Source: Mesostigma viride
Lineage: Eukaryota > Streptophyta > Mesostigmatophyceae > Mesostigmatales > Mesostigmataceae
Length of the DNA stretch: 64,000 nt
Assembly (NCBI GenBank): GCA_009746045.1
Contig: RPFO01000050.1
Coordinates: forward strand, 2,849,216-2,913,215
Direction: 5' to 3'
Shown: positions 43,640 through 54,800 of the stretch, in pieces
Layout of the letters: every line of letters starts with the position of its first letter
How positions within the stretch are numbered: the first letter of the stretch is position 1
Notes under the pieces: model-generated
Databases searched by the model: none
Told to the model about the DNA's origin: nothing
What the model saw: the letters and a program-made list of their open reading frames with translations, nothing else
Position numbers and translations under genes: made by a program

Positions 43640-43880
43640 TATAGCACCCTGCTATATATAATTATACATATAGTGCTGCAGGTGCACTTTGTGCACCCAG
43701 AGAAGGTATAGTTTACACCCTACCCTTGCAGGAAGTAGCCCAGAATGTATTGTTCAAAGACATAAGCCCCTTCTCAGGGATCGGGTATGTGCTACATGTA
43801 CCCCCAACGGAGATATCTTCCACTTTAATTTAATTTAATCATTTTAATTAATAGTAGTATATAATTACATCTATAGGCAG
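43640..43880 (+). mobile_element. LINE 3' end with (TTTAA)n tail
   Basis: CCTTGCAGGAAGTAGCCCAG, then GAATGTATT, CCCCTTCTCAGGGA, ACCCCCAACGGAG, then TTTAATTTAATTTAATC. It is the plus-strand version of the 3' ends at 26100-26220. Confidence 0.6.
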
Positions 43881-44154
43881 ACCATCCTGGGCACGCGCTG
43901 GGCCTGCCAGAATGTGCTGCCAGATATCTGTACGTGACTTAATACTACAGTTTGGTAGTCACTGCCGCTATGGTAGCCATGCTTGAGAATGTTTGCCTAG
44001 CTGTGCCCACATACCTAGTCACGTGCACCGGCCGCTAACGCACGGTACACCACCAGCCATAGCCTTCGCCTAGTCCTTGTATATATACGCCATGGTTTTC
44101 ACCTTTGCGGCGTGCCAAATTAATCAGAATATACGCCATGCTACGTCCTGGCTA

Positions 44155-46105
44155 TTAATTAATTAATTAATTAATTATCAACATCACTCCGTTGGGAGTC
44201 AATGTAGCACATCCCTGAGAAGGGGCATATATGGCTTTTAATACATCCTAGGCTACTTCCTGCAAGGGTGGGAATGTAAGCGACCCTTGCTCTAGGTGCA
44301 CCAGGGCACCTGCACCCTCATAATCTTCACACTATGCCCAGCTAAGGGGGAGTATGTTATGTGGGGGAAGATCATCATGGCTATACAAGAGCTAGGGCAT
44401 GGCTTCTCGACAGAGAGCATCTCTCTGCATGGCATAGCATGGCTAAATTCTTAATGCAACATCCATGGGGGTCCCATTATAGGCATGGCTTGGCTAAGTT
44501 CTGAAGGCAACATCCATGGGGGCCATTGTGGGCGCACATGCGCGTGGGCCACATGCTAGGCTAAGCCTTACTAATCTACACTACTGGTATATATATTCCT
44601 AGTCTGAGGTGGCAGGAGGGGGCTGCCAGGGCTTGTGGTCAACGTGGATGACCGCCCCCCTCCAGTATACCGGCTTCCCCCTTGCGCTCTGCCGGAGCTG
44701 AAGGTAGGTCGGCCATAACTCGCGTCGCCGCTGTTGCTGGGCCACTGAGGGTCAAGTCGTCGTCCAGCGTGAAGCGAGTCTCCGAGAGCTTCTTGCGGCA
44801 TTTAAGGAACGCCAGCTTGTCCGCCATGTACTTAAAGGTGAGGAGCACGGACCGTGCCGGGCCAGCCTTCCCCCGCGCGCGGGGGAGGCGGACAGCCGAC
44901 ATGTCCAGCTCACCAGTGAGTAACATGGGGGCAAGAATGGCGCGCTTAAATGCCTCAAGAAGGCTCGTGGAGGTCTCACCTGCCGGCTGGTCGAAGTGCT
45001 TGACGATGACATTGTGGCTGCGCCGGGCGATGTCGGCTTCCTCGCGAAGGTCGAGGGCTTGTTGCTTGAGTTGTGCCGAGATGGTGGAGGTGGTGGAGGT
45101 ACGTGGTGTGCTGCTTAAGCAAGTCCGCCCAGGTGGAGGGAGCATCGCCGGCCGGGCCAGCAGGAGCCGGCTGGGCGGCGATGTCCTTCACCGCCTGGGC
45201 GGTGAGCTAGGCCGGCGGTGTCATGCAAGCTCTCAAGGGCGTTGGCGGTGGCTTGAAGGCGTTGGTTGAGGTCGAGGAGCTGGGCTTTGATGTCGGCAGT
45301 GGAGGCGGAAATGGCAGTGGAGGTGGCCGGTGAGGTGAGGAAGTTCAGCAGCCAGCGAACCACCCATTGCTGCGACGTCAGCAGCAAGGGGGGTCACGTG
45401 CTGTTGAAAGGCTTCCATGAGGATGGAACGGAGGGTGGGGGCGGAGATGGATGCATGGAGCCCAGAGGCTCGCCGTCAGAGCGCTGGAGAAGGGAGTTGA
45501 GGATGGCGTGCTGGAGACGGGGGCGTGGGGATCGAGCCGAAAACCATGCTGACGTTGTGCCAGCGGTTGCCGTCAGCGCAGAGGAGGCGGCCGGTGGCGT
45601 GGAGATGGAGGCACAGGTCGTAAAGCGAGGCGTAGTCCCCATAGAAGATGCAGTGCATAGCACGATCCGGGGACATGTTGGTCCAGTCGTGATCATCGAC
45701 CTGGAAAGGTTGGAGCCGAAAGCGCGGTTCCGAGGGGCGTGAAGACCCTCCTGTTTGGTCGGCGGGGCGGGCGCGTTTAGGGTCAGGCGATGCCGATGGC
45801 GAGGCATTGAGCCCGGGAGGGTTCGAGGCGAGCACCAGTGCGCGACTAGTGTCACCGCTGCCATCCGGATCTGGCGAGGCTGCAGCCGCAGCTGCCGCAT
45901 TTTCATGGGCGAGCGCATCCGCCAAACTGCGTTGCGTCGACAGGCGTTTGCTCGTCATATATTGCGTTTTAGATTCGGAAAATTATATCAGCATGTGCGT
46001 CTTAGAAAGACGAAGCGATAGTGATATTCACGGCTAAATTCGGTGCTCAAACGTGAAAGTTATGAGCTCCGACAGCCATGGCTACCTCGTGGCTCGTGGC
46101 TCGTG
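44155..46105 (-). mobile_element. ORF1-only LINE, second copy
   Basis: The 5' UTR (46105-45959), ORF1, 3' UTR, ACTCCGTTGGGAGT hairpin (44186-44199) and (TTAA)n tail are in the same order as at 26093-28070. Again there is no ORF2. Confidence 0.7.
44600..45958 (-). pseudogene. LINE ORF1 protein, frameshifted copy
   Basis: The N-terminal frame (45958-45476) begins with SKRLSTQRSLADALAHENA, close to the intact copy. The C-terminal frame (45145-44639) has RSHNVIVKHF, SAVRLPRARGKAGPARSVLL and TRFTLDDDLTLS. Several frame changes between 45480 and 45150 and near 44740 break it. Confidence 0.75.
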
Positions 46106-46289
46106 GCTCGTGGCTCGTCCTGGCTATGCCCAGCTTAACTACTTGCCCACGCTCCTTGTTATGACATGCTCACATGGGTCTCATTGCACCCGGCCACAGA
46201 TCCTGCCGGATCGTTTAATAGTGTGTCCGATTTCAGCTGTGGCATGCCTTTGGCATGAAGGAGAATTATAGGGGGTCTCTGCCCTCTCT

Positions 46290-46790
46290 CCTAGTTAGTT
46301 AGTTAGTTAGACTCGTGCTCCCGTTGGGGAGTCACGGAGCATTAACCCCGATGGATGGATGGATGGGTGCACACATTCCTACCGGTCTAAGCTATCTACA
46401 TTGGCTACATACTACATCTATCTAACAACATTCTAACTACAACATCTATCTAGGCAGCCGCACGCTGCCCTAGGGGGAGCTATCTAGCGTGCCTCCCGCG
46501 GGATTGCACACGCGGGCGCTTCCCCACTGGGGGGGGCTCGTTGTCCTCTATGACCTGGGCCCACTTGGCCTTGTCCATCATCTTCTTCCAAATCACGGAG
46601 AGGCCTAGGCCCCCCATGTCCTCTACTAGCTGTTCCTTGAAGGTGCGGGCCTTGCGGCGTCTAACATCACTGGGCCCAGCCCACGTCAGGAGGTGCCTCT
46701 CTCCTAGCTGTTGTGCACACACAGGGATATTAAAAGCACTTCGGTGCTCCGTGACTCCCTGACGGGAGCACGAGTTTAATGAATGAATGA
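46290..46790 (-). mobile_element. LINE ORF2 C-terminus and 3' end
   Basis: The coding end (46722-46480) reads RHLLTWAGPSDVRRRKARTF, EDMGGLGLSVIWKKMMDKAK and NEPPPVGKRPRV. The 3' side (46460-46300) has the CTACCGGT block, four GATG units, the hairpin and a (TTAG)n tail. At 46735-46780 an opposite hairpin arm marks a second, plus-strand 3' end. Confidence 0.7.
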
Positions 46791-47150
46791 ATTAATTAAT
46801 TATTTAATTAATTAATCAAGTAAGTAAGTAAGTAAGTACTTGCGTGTCATGCGCAAAGGCATGCCACGGAGTACTATGCTAATCTCATTAGAAAAATAAT
46901 TACACAAAAGTTTAAACAAATATCGTCTGCATCATCCCCCAACCGTTAAGCACTAGATGGGGATGTAATCCTCATCCGAGCTGTCCTCGACTGTAACGGC
47001 AGACGAGGCGGTAGCTAGTGTAGCGGCTATCCTCAGGACCAATAATTAATCAATTAATTAATTAATACTACAGCAGACAGCATATACAGCTGGTGCATGA
47101 TGAGGTGTCCGCAACTTTGCACAGCTGCTGGAATACATGGTACGTGGTGC
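46791..47150. mobile_element. LINE remnant with AATG/TTAA/AAGT microsatellites
   Basis: 46780-46840 is a chain of (AATG), (AATT) and (AAGT) units. The minus strand at 47030-46957 encodes a possible ORF end (ASSAVTVEDSSDEDYIPI, stop). 46860-46960 is related to 17365-17450. Confidence 0.45.
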
Positions 47151-47740
47151 AGGTGCACACCTCAGTACTGTGCACCCCGAGTAGGTGGCAGTTTAAACCC
47201 GCCACCTGCAGGTAGTCGCCTAGAATGTATTAAAAACCATATGCCCCTTCTCAGGGATATGTGATACATATCCTCCCCACGGAGGTACGTTAATTAATTA
47301 ATAAATTAATTAATTAATTAGACTCGTGCTCCCGTTGGGGAGTCACGGAGCATTAACCCCGATGGATGGATGGATGGATTAATTAATTAATTAATAGACA
47401 CGTGACTGCGTCACGTGAGCATAAGTCCTCAGTGGGAGGGGAACATGGGATGGAATGGATGGTATAAGCTATCTAGGTCCTAGTTACAGGGGTGTGGGCA
47501 CCGCGGCCCGAATCGCTATGAATGCCATACTTGGTCACACACGGAGCCCCCACAGGCTTGGGGGTGGTCTCCTTCATCACTACTTGCCATCTATCCTTGC
47601 GCACCATCTGCCTCCATATTACAGACAAACCAGGAGGCTGCCCGGGGGTGAGCCCGTCACGTGGATGGATGGATGGATGGGTGCAAACAGTCCTACCGGG
47701 TATGCTCATGATGTGGTGCATGCATCACCAGACGTCATGT
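47151..47740. mobile_element. Cluster of LINE 3' ends and an ORF2 C-terminus
   Basis: 47160-47320 is a plus-strand 3' end (CCTCCCCACGGAGG, AATT tail). 47325-47395 is a minus-strand end with the GTGCTCCCGTTGGGGAG arm. 47721-47473 on the minus strand encodes GLSVIWRQMVRKDRWQVVMK, then KPVGAPC, an ORF2 C-terminus of a third subfamily. Confidence 0.6.
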
Positions 47741-48390
47741 ATCAAGGAGACAACCAAGTCATGTATTCACACTAGCTGGCACGGCAGTATGTTGGAGTTC
47801 CGGCTTTATCGCTGGAAATAAGAACTGATCTAGGAGATACATATAACTTAGATCGAAATGCAGAACAAAGTTGATACAACATTTTCTGTTTCGTGCAATG
47901 TATGGTGGACTGCCTGCCACATCGTGTAAGTACAGGGCCTACAAGCACCCTAGCACAATCACTTCATCCCTATGTTCTTTGCTGTTGTAGTGTATGCGTG
48001 TGTACCATGGATTGTCATCAAGTACCCTGTTGGCACGCGGGCAAAGTTCTGGCCATCACATGAGTTATGCTTCTTGCAAGCTGGGCATGGCCCATCACAA
48101 CCCTTCATATGACGGGTCCTTGCCGCAGGCTGCCATCTACTGGTGTCTGATTCTCGCCATGTCGACCTATGTCTCTGTGACATGACCAGGTTCCCAGTTC
48201 AGATCCTATCGGGCTGACCTCAGAGAATGCCACAATGTCCTGGACATGCCTATCCCGTGCAGGAGCACTGAGTGCAGTAGAAGGCTACGCATCACTTAGC
48301 TGAACCGGAACTATTTGAGGTCACCCTTACGTGGAGCGAGTTGCTCCACTTTTGATATCTCTGTCGGTTGACCGGCGTGGGGGGAAATTG
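47741..48390. other. No recognisable feature
   Basis: Sequence between the LINE cluster and the CCGA array; short frames only. Confidence 0.35.
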
Positions 48391-48394
48391 ACTG

Positions 48395-48800
48395 ACGGAC
48401 TGACTGACTGACTGACCGACTGACCGACCGACCGACCGACCGACCGACCGACCGACCGACCGACCGACCGACCGACCGACCGACCGACCGACCGACCGAC
48501 CGACCGACCGACCGACCGACCGACCGACCGACCGACCGACCGACCGACCGACCGACCGACCGACCGACCGACCGACCGACCGACCGACCGACCGACCGAC
48601 CAACCGACGGATCCACCGACCGAGCGTCCGACCGACCGACCGACCGACCGACCGACCGACCGACCGACCGACCGACCGACCGACCGACCGACCGACCGAC
48701 CGACCGACCGACCGACCGACCGACCGACCGACCGACCGACCGACCGACCGACCGACCGACCGACCGACCGACCGACCGACCGACCGACCGACCGACCGAC
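48395..48800. repeat. (CCGA)n microsatellite, about 100 copies with one interruption
   Basis: Tetranucleotide CCGA (GGTC on the other strand) from about 48415 to 48800, interrupted at 48600-48625. It begins as (CTGA)n at 48395. Its right edge is 38 bases beyond the APC8 stop codon. The long SVGR frames are artefacts. Confidence 0.95.
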
Positions 48801-48837
48801 TGTTGAAACGTGGACTGTAGCAGAAGCGCTGCTGTTG

Positions 48838-51800
48838 CTATGACGGGGACAGAGACTGGTCCATCTCGTCAGACGTGTCCATCACTGAGTTCCTGCCGGG
48901 TGACGCCGCCACTACGCCCACCGTGGGGGAGTAGTGCATCTGCACGCTGCGGATCTCTCGCAGCAATGCCTTTGCCTCCTCCTTTTCCTGGGGTTTGAGG
49001 GCACATGGACGAGACATGGGTGACATGTGGGTAACGTGGGGGTGGGGGGTGGGTTGCATGGGGCACACGATCAGGAAAGAATGGCATGTAAATTGATGTG
49101 CAAAACATGGCACGACTATACCGTGGTCGCCTAGTCTTGAATATCATCTCTGTGTCTGGGGTCACTTTCTTTTTAATGGTGGTACCCGTTGACAAGCTGC
49201 CTCAGCAATCAACGGCCTCGTGCAGCCTCCTACGGCGTGCCATGATGAATGCCAGCTCTCCACCTGAGTGAATGCCTTTCCCACACCATACTCATGACGA
49301 TGAAGCATGGAATGCATGCTTGGGGGATTGATGAGCCATAGCCAAGATCCGACATGAACGAGACAAGAGGCCTTGGGTCGATTGGTCGCCATCGAGAATG
49401 GACCAGCACATATGGCAACATTTAAATGAATTGACTACCTAATCAATTAATCAACAAGGCAACCTGTCAAATGTTGAAGATGGATCCATCACACACGGCC
49501 GCCTATCGAGATGCCCCCGCTGATCATCCGCAGTATACCGTCAAGGCAGGCAGCAAATAGTAACCTAAATGCTGCCTAATATAGTAAGCTACATGCTGCT
49601 GAGATCCCCAGTATGCGCTTGTGCTTGACAGAAGCCAGGGGGACAAGGCGACAGCCGCACAACAGCCGTGTGCTTGACAAACCCTGGCCCGCCTCTTCCC
49701 CACACACTAATGATGATTGGAATTCACACGCGTTGTATGATTGGAAGTCACACGCGTTGTATGATTGGAAGTCACACACGTTGTATGATTGGAAGGCAAC
49801 CATGTGCAACCGCACGTTGCTTGTCTTGCGATGCTATAGAAACGCCTTCCCCGGCAAAAGCCTGCACTAAAAATGCCAAGCCGCATCGCAGATTTGACAC
49901 CCATAACAGCATTACCCAACAACAGACCGCAATACTCACGAAAGCAGCTCGTGAGAGTGCTAACATGACCTTCCCATGGAGGTGCAAGCACACTACAGGG
50001 ATCCTTCAGGGTTCCAAATGATGATAGCAGAGTAACAATAAGCAACAATGACAATAACGACAGAAACAAGAATAAGAGGGAAAAAAATCAGCACGATCAT
50101 AAAGCTGCTGTTTCAATATATCTTTCGGCCCGCTAAAGTCCAGCAGCAGATAAGACATGAGATAGGGCGATAATGGTAACTAGGGATCATGGAAATAGTA
50201 TAACTTAAAGGTCATACCGGCCCCCCAAAGTCCAGCAGCCGTGTGCAGTATGTCTCAGCCTGCTCCAGCTGGTTGCGGTTCTTGCAAAACGTGGCCAGGA
50301 ACAAGAGGGCCTCCACCGCGTCCTGGCCGCCCGCCTGGTTCCGCGACATGGGAGGGAAGCGCCCCGCACACAGGGAAAGTTATGGGACCATTCGGCACGG
50401 GAGGAAGATCACAAGCACAAGGCAAAGGATGGGACCCTTTGGCACCGGAGTCCCACCGCGGGAACAACCGTCTATGGGCCCATTACTACAATGTTCCGTC
50501 AGTCAAGACATGGCAAAACCGATCAGCTACAGCCAGGCAAAACCACTCAGCTAGAGCGTGCGATCTTGGACTGGATAGATAGTATTTGAGCACCTGTGAG
50601 ACATATCGGGGCATCTAGTAGCAGCCGAGAGTACCGAAGGCTCGCGGAAGGCCGCACAAGGTGCATCAAAATCCCGGTAAGATGCACAGCACGGTTAACA
50701 GCGTTATGCCAGTGCCTATGGCTGTGCCAGCACCAATGCCCAGCCCAATCTGGTGTGGCTCACCATCTGCTGGGCTAAGAAAGGCGGGCGCATCAGTGTC
50801 AGCGCCGCAGCGCATAATAATGAGTTGTTAATAATAATATGGTAGTCTAATAATAATAATAATCATAATCATCATCATCATAATAATGATGATAATAATC
50901 ATAATAATAACGAGAATGTGAACGAGCGTGATGTAGAAACATGGCAGCATTTCATGAGCTACCTATTGTGCATTTGTGGGAGCGAAATTGCAGCTGGACA
51001 TCGGTGAATAAGATACATGGGGTCCCCCCCCACAAGGCAGCTCGACTAGCTAGCCGAGCTGTAGGCATCAAGGTCCTTCACAATCCACATCTCACACGCC
51101 ACGGGTAAACAAGGGAGCGCAAAGTGGCTAGGCTGAGTCCGGTAAAGCGGCTACAATGGATCCATAAATGTACATAGTAGTTGAAACTCACCCCTTCTTC
51201 CTCCATATTGGCGAGGCTTTGCCGGAAGTAGTGGGCCGCGTTGTCCTCCTGCGTGTCAGCGCGCGGACGGCGCCCACGTTGGTTAGGGCAAGTGTTAATT
51301 GTGCACACACGCACACGTTGGTGAATAAGGGCAAGTGCTGATTGTGCACACAAGCACATGTTGGTGAATAACATCAAGTGCTGATTGTGAACACAAGCAC
51401 ACGTTGGTGAATAACATCAAGTGCTGATTGTGCACGCAAGCACACGTTGGTGAATAAGGGCAAGTGCTGATTGTGCACACAAGCACACGTTGGTGAATAA
51501 GGGCAAGTGCTGATTGTGCACACAAGCACACGTCGGTGAATAACGTCAAGTGCTGATTGTGCACACAAGCACACGTTGGTGAATAAGGGTAAGTGAAGAG
51601 CGCAGGGCAGGGAGACAAGGGTCGCAGCGGGGCCAGGATGTAGCGCACACTGCAGGGATGCATCAAACGGGGGTGCTGAGTAGACCAGGCTCGCCATAAT
51701 GAACCACGGAAACTACACCAATCAATCATATTCATTGGTGTAGTTTCCATGGTTCATTGTGGCATCCTTTTACTACCTATAACTAGGGGAAGAAACCTAT

Positions 51801-54800
51801 CTATAACTAGGGGAAGAACGCCTATCTATAACTAGGGGAAGAACGCCTATCTATAACTAGGCGAAGAACGCCTCGTGAAGCACTTATGAATGGGATATCA
51901 GGTAAGTGAGAATGATTCAGTTCAAGTCATGATACGGTCCAACCCACTGACTACGGTCCTACACACAGAGAGCACCATCGAGGCGTGCTCATCGTGTTCC
52001 CTACTGTAACAGCTGTTGAGGAATGAAAGACCAGATGTGCGATAACGATGCGATCATTTCCTTTCTCCTGTTGTGAGAGCTACCTTCCGACAAGCAACCC
52101 GGTGGAAATATTGATCCTGTGTCGACTTTGTTAGCTCATGCCATGCCGCACAGGCCAACAGAAACACATTTCACGCAACCAGCCTAAGGTCACCAACTGC
52201 AGAACCCGATGCAGAGCAGGGTGGCTACAGACACACATCTAGGCACTTGACCGCCACCGGCATTTGCCCAGGTTGCTGTGCCCCTGATGGTGATTCCCTG
52301 AGAGGCAGCAACAGACAAGCCTGCAAGCAAGCCATCTGCCCATCCACCCAACGGGCAGCAGTCATCCCCGATATTCCTGGGCATGATGCGCAAGATTCAA
52401 GCAGAAAATACTATGTCCATGCTTAGTTTGCTGTGCTGAACGGGAGCAAACATGTGTGAGGGAGCCAGTCAGTCCTCACCTGCCCCAGCAGGTTGTACAG
52501 GGTGGCGAGCTTGTGCAGGGCAATCCCTTCGCGGTCATTGTTCGCCACCTGGAAGCATGCGTGTTCAGGATAGAGAGAAAGGAACAGAAAGGGGAAAGCA
52601 TCATGCATGGCGTGCAGGGTCTTGCAACCATCCTCGTGCCCAACCCTCCACATGCCTTTGCGTATCCATAGACAAATGCATAGACCGCATCCAATCCAAC
52701 CTACAAGTAGGCAATCCGCCACCCCACACGCACCCTATAAGATGCAATGCTTGGTATACCGTGCCGACTGGTAATGGAATGACCACCATGAAAGAGTGCC
52801 CTTTCTTGAAACAAGCACCCAGCCCTGCACACCATCAGTCTTTAGCAAAGATGGATTCTGACCTTAACATACCCTACCTTATACCCTGGACCCTAGAATC
52901 TAAACCCAGACACCATGACCACTAATGTCACACACCCAGTACATGCTGCCTAGTACCCTCACAAAGAGCAAAATAGCTGAAAAACCATCTTGTCAAGGTG
53001 CTCGTAACTCACCTGCAACGAAAAGCATTCAACTCTGAATAGTTGCAGTAGATGAAATAGACAAACTAATTGAATAGTTGCAGTAGATGAAATAGACAAA
53101 CTAATCCCTTATATTCACACGCGATCACACGCACACCTTCTCAAACAACCATTAGTCATCCCAATCATTCCACCAGACTTTCCCAACCCCTCTCCCCTCC
53201 CGACCGCGCATCATTATTACACAGCACCAAACTGCCACCCCAAACACCCCCGCCACCACTCCTGCTCGCTAACATTGAGTGTGATGGTACCAACACTCAG
53301 CGCCGGATGGCAGCTACACTCGGCACCAGTCACCAGCGCTACCACCATGACACCATGACAACCGTTTACCGTTTACCGTTGACACCCCATTACCGTTTAC
53401 CGTATAAATCGGGTCAACCGGACTTCGGGCGTGAAACCAACTTAACAAAACCCACCTTAAAAAGGCATGAATGGCTGTACACCGCGACACAAGCAACCAG
53501 CTCCGTAATAATAAACATAGCTCACACGACATAAACGTAGCTCACACGACCCCGCCCACCCACCGCGCGCCGGCAGGTACATGTTTGATGGTAGCTAGGA
53601 GGAGTGCCGGATGGTCCATACACTGCTCACACGCCCCAACCCACCGCGCGCCGGTAGCAGCGGATGGCGGCGTCCTGCATGGCCAGCTGTTCGTGCTCGT
53701 AGCACTGGCCCATCGCGCACCACATGCGCGCGTCCTTGGGCCTGGCAGCGATGCATCCGATGGAGGCCAACATTCGACAAAGGCAGGAAGCGAGGATGAA
53801 GAGTAACGATGTTTATGCGCGCGTTTATGGGCCAATCGTGACATCTGATGGAGGCAAACATCCGACAAATGCAGGAAGGAAGGGCGGAGGGTAACAATGT
53901 TTATGCGCGCGTCCTCGGGCCTGGCGATAGGGGCACACACAATATTGCTGGCACTGCCTGCTGGCAAAGGCAGAAACGAGCTGATATCGGTAGCGGTCTC
54001 CATGCGCGGGTCCTGGCAGTCGTGACATCCGATAGAAGCAAAGGCAAGAAGCGAGAGTGGATGGGTAACAACGTTTATGCGGGCGTCCTTAACCTGGTAA
54101 TTGTCACAGACAGCAGGGGCGAACATCCGATAGGGGCAAGGGCAAGCGGTAAGGGCGGATTCATATCAACTGTTGTGTGCGTCATTGGCCCTGGCAATAG
54201 TAACATCCGATAGAGGCGAGGACCAGCAGACATGTCCTTGATATCGTGTTTTTACGCACGCCCCAGGGCCTCGCGTTTACGATGAAATGGGGCACGACAG
54301 CCTTTCCAAGTGAATTACATGGACGTACATCATGGCGCACAGGAACACAACAGCGCAGAGTCCAGTAAAGCACTTCGGTGGTTAGCACAGTAGACTAGAG
54401 GGAGATTCCGATTAAGGCATTGGACAACCACAACGAGCACTGAGCTTATGCTGCTGAGGCTTGATCGCGGAATGGATGAAGGCACGTGATGAACTGCGGG
54501 GACCTCCGGAAACATGCGGACGTCTAAGAAAAATGGGCACATGAAGGAGCGCCAGGCCGAGAAAATGACTTACCTCAGCTGTGCCGTCCGCCGGTAGTAA
54601 TATAGTGCGTAGTAGGGCATCCCCAAGATCTCGTACGTCTGGCCCAGGCCGTACCAGGCGCGGTAGTCGCGCGGGTTGATGTCTGCGGGGGTTGTGGATG
54701 CAAGCGATCAGGGAAGGTATGGAATATTAAAAAAGGAAGGTGTGGGGTCAATACTCCGTCTCCAAGAAACATCCAAACATATTGTTTCTAAATGCCACAC

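Noticed and set aside
48292-48616. SVGR-repeat frames
   Set aside because: Product of the (CCGA)n array only.
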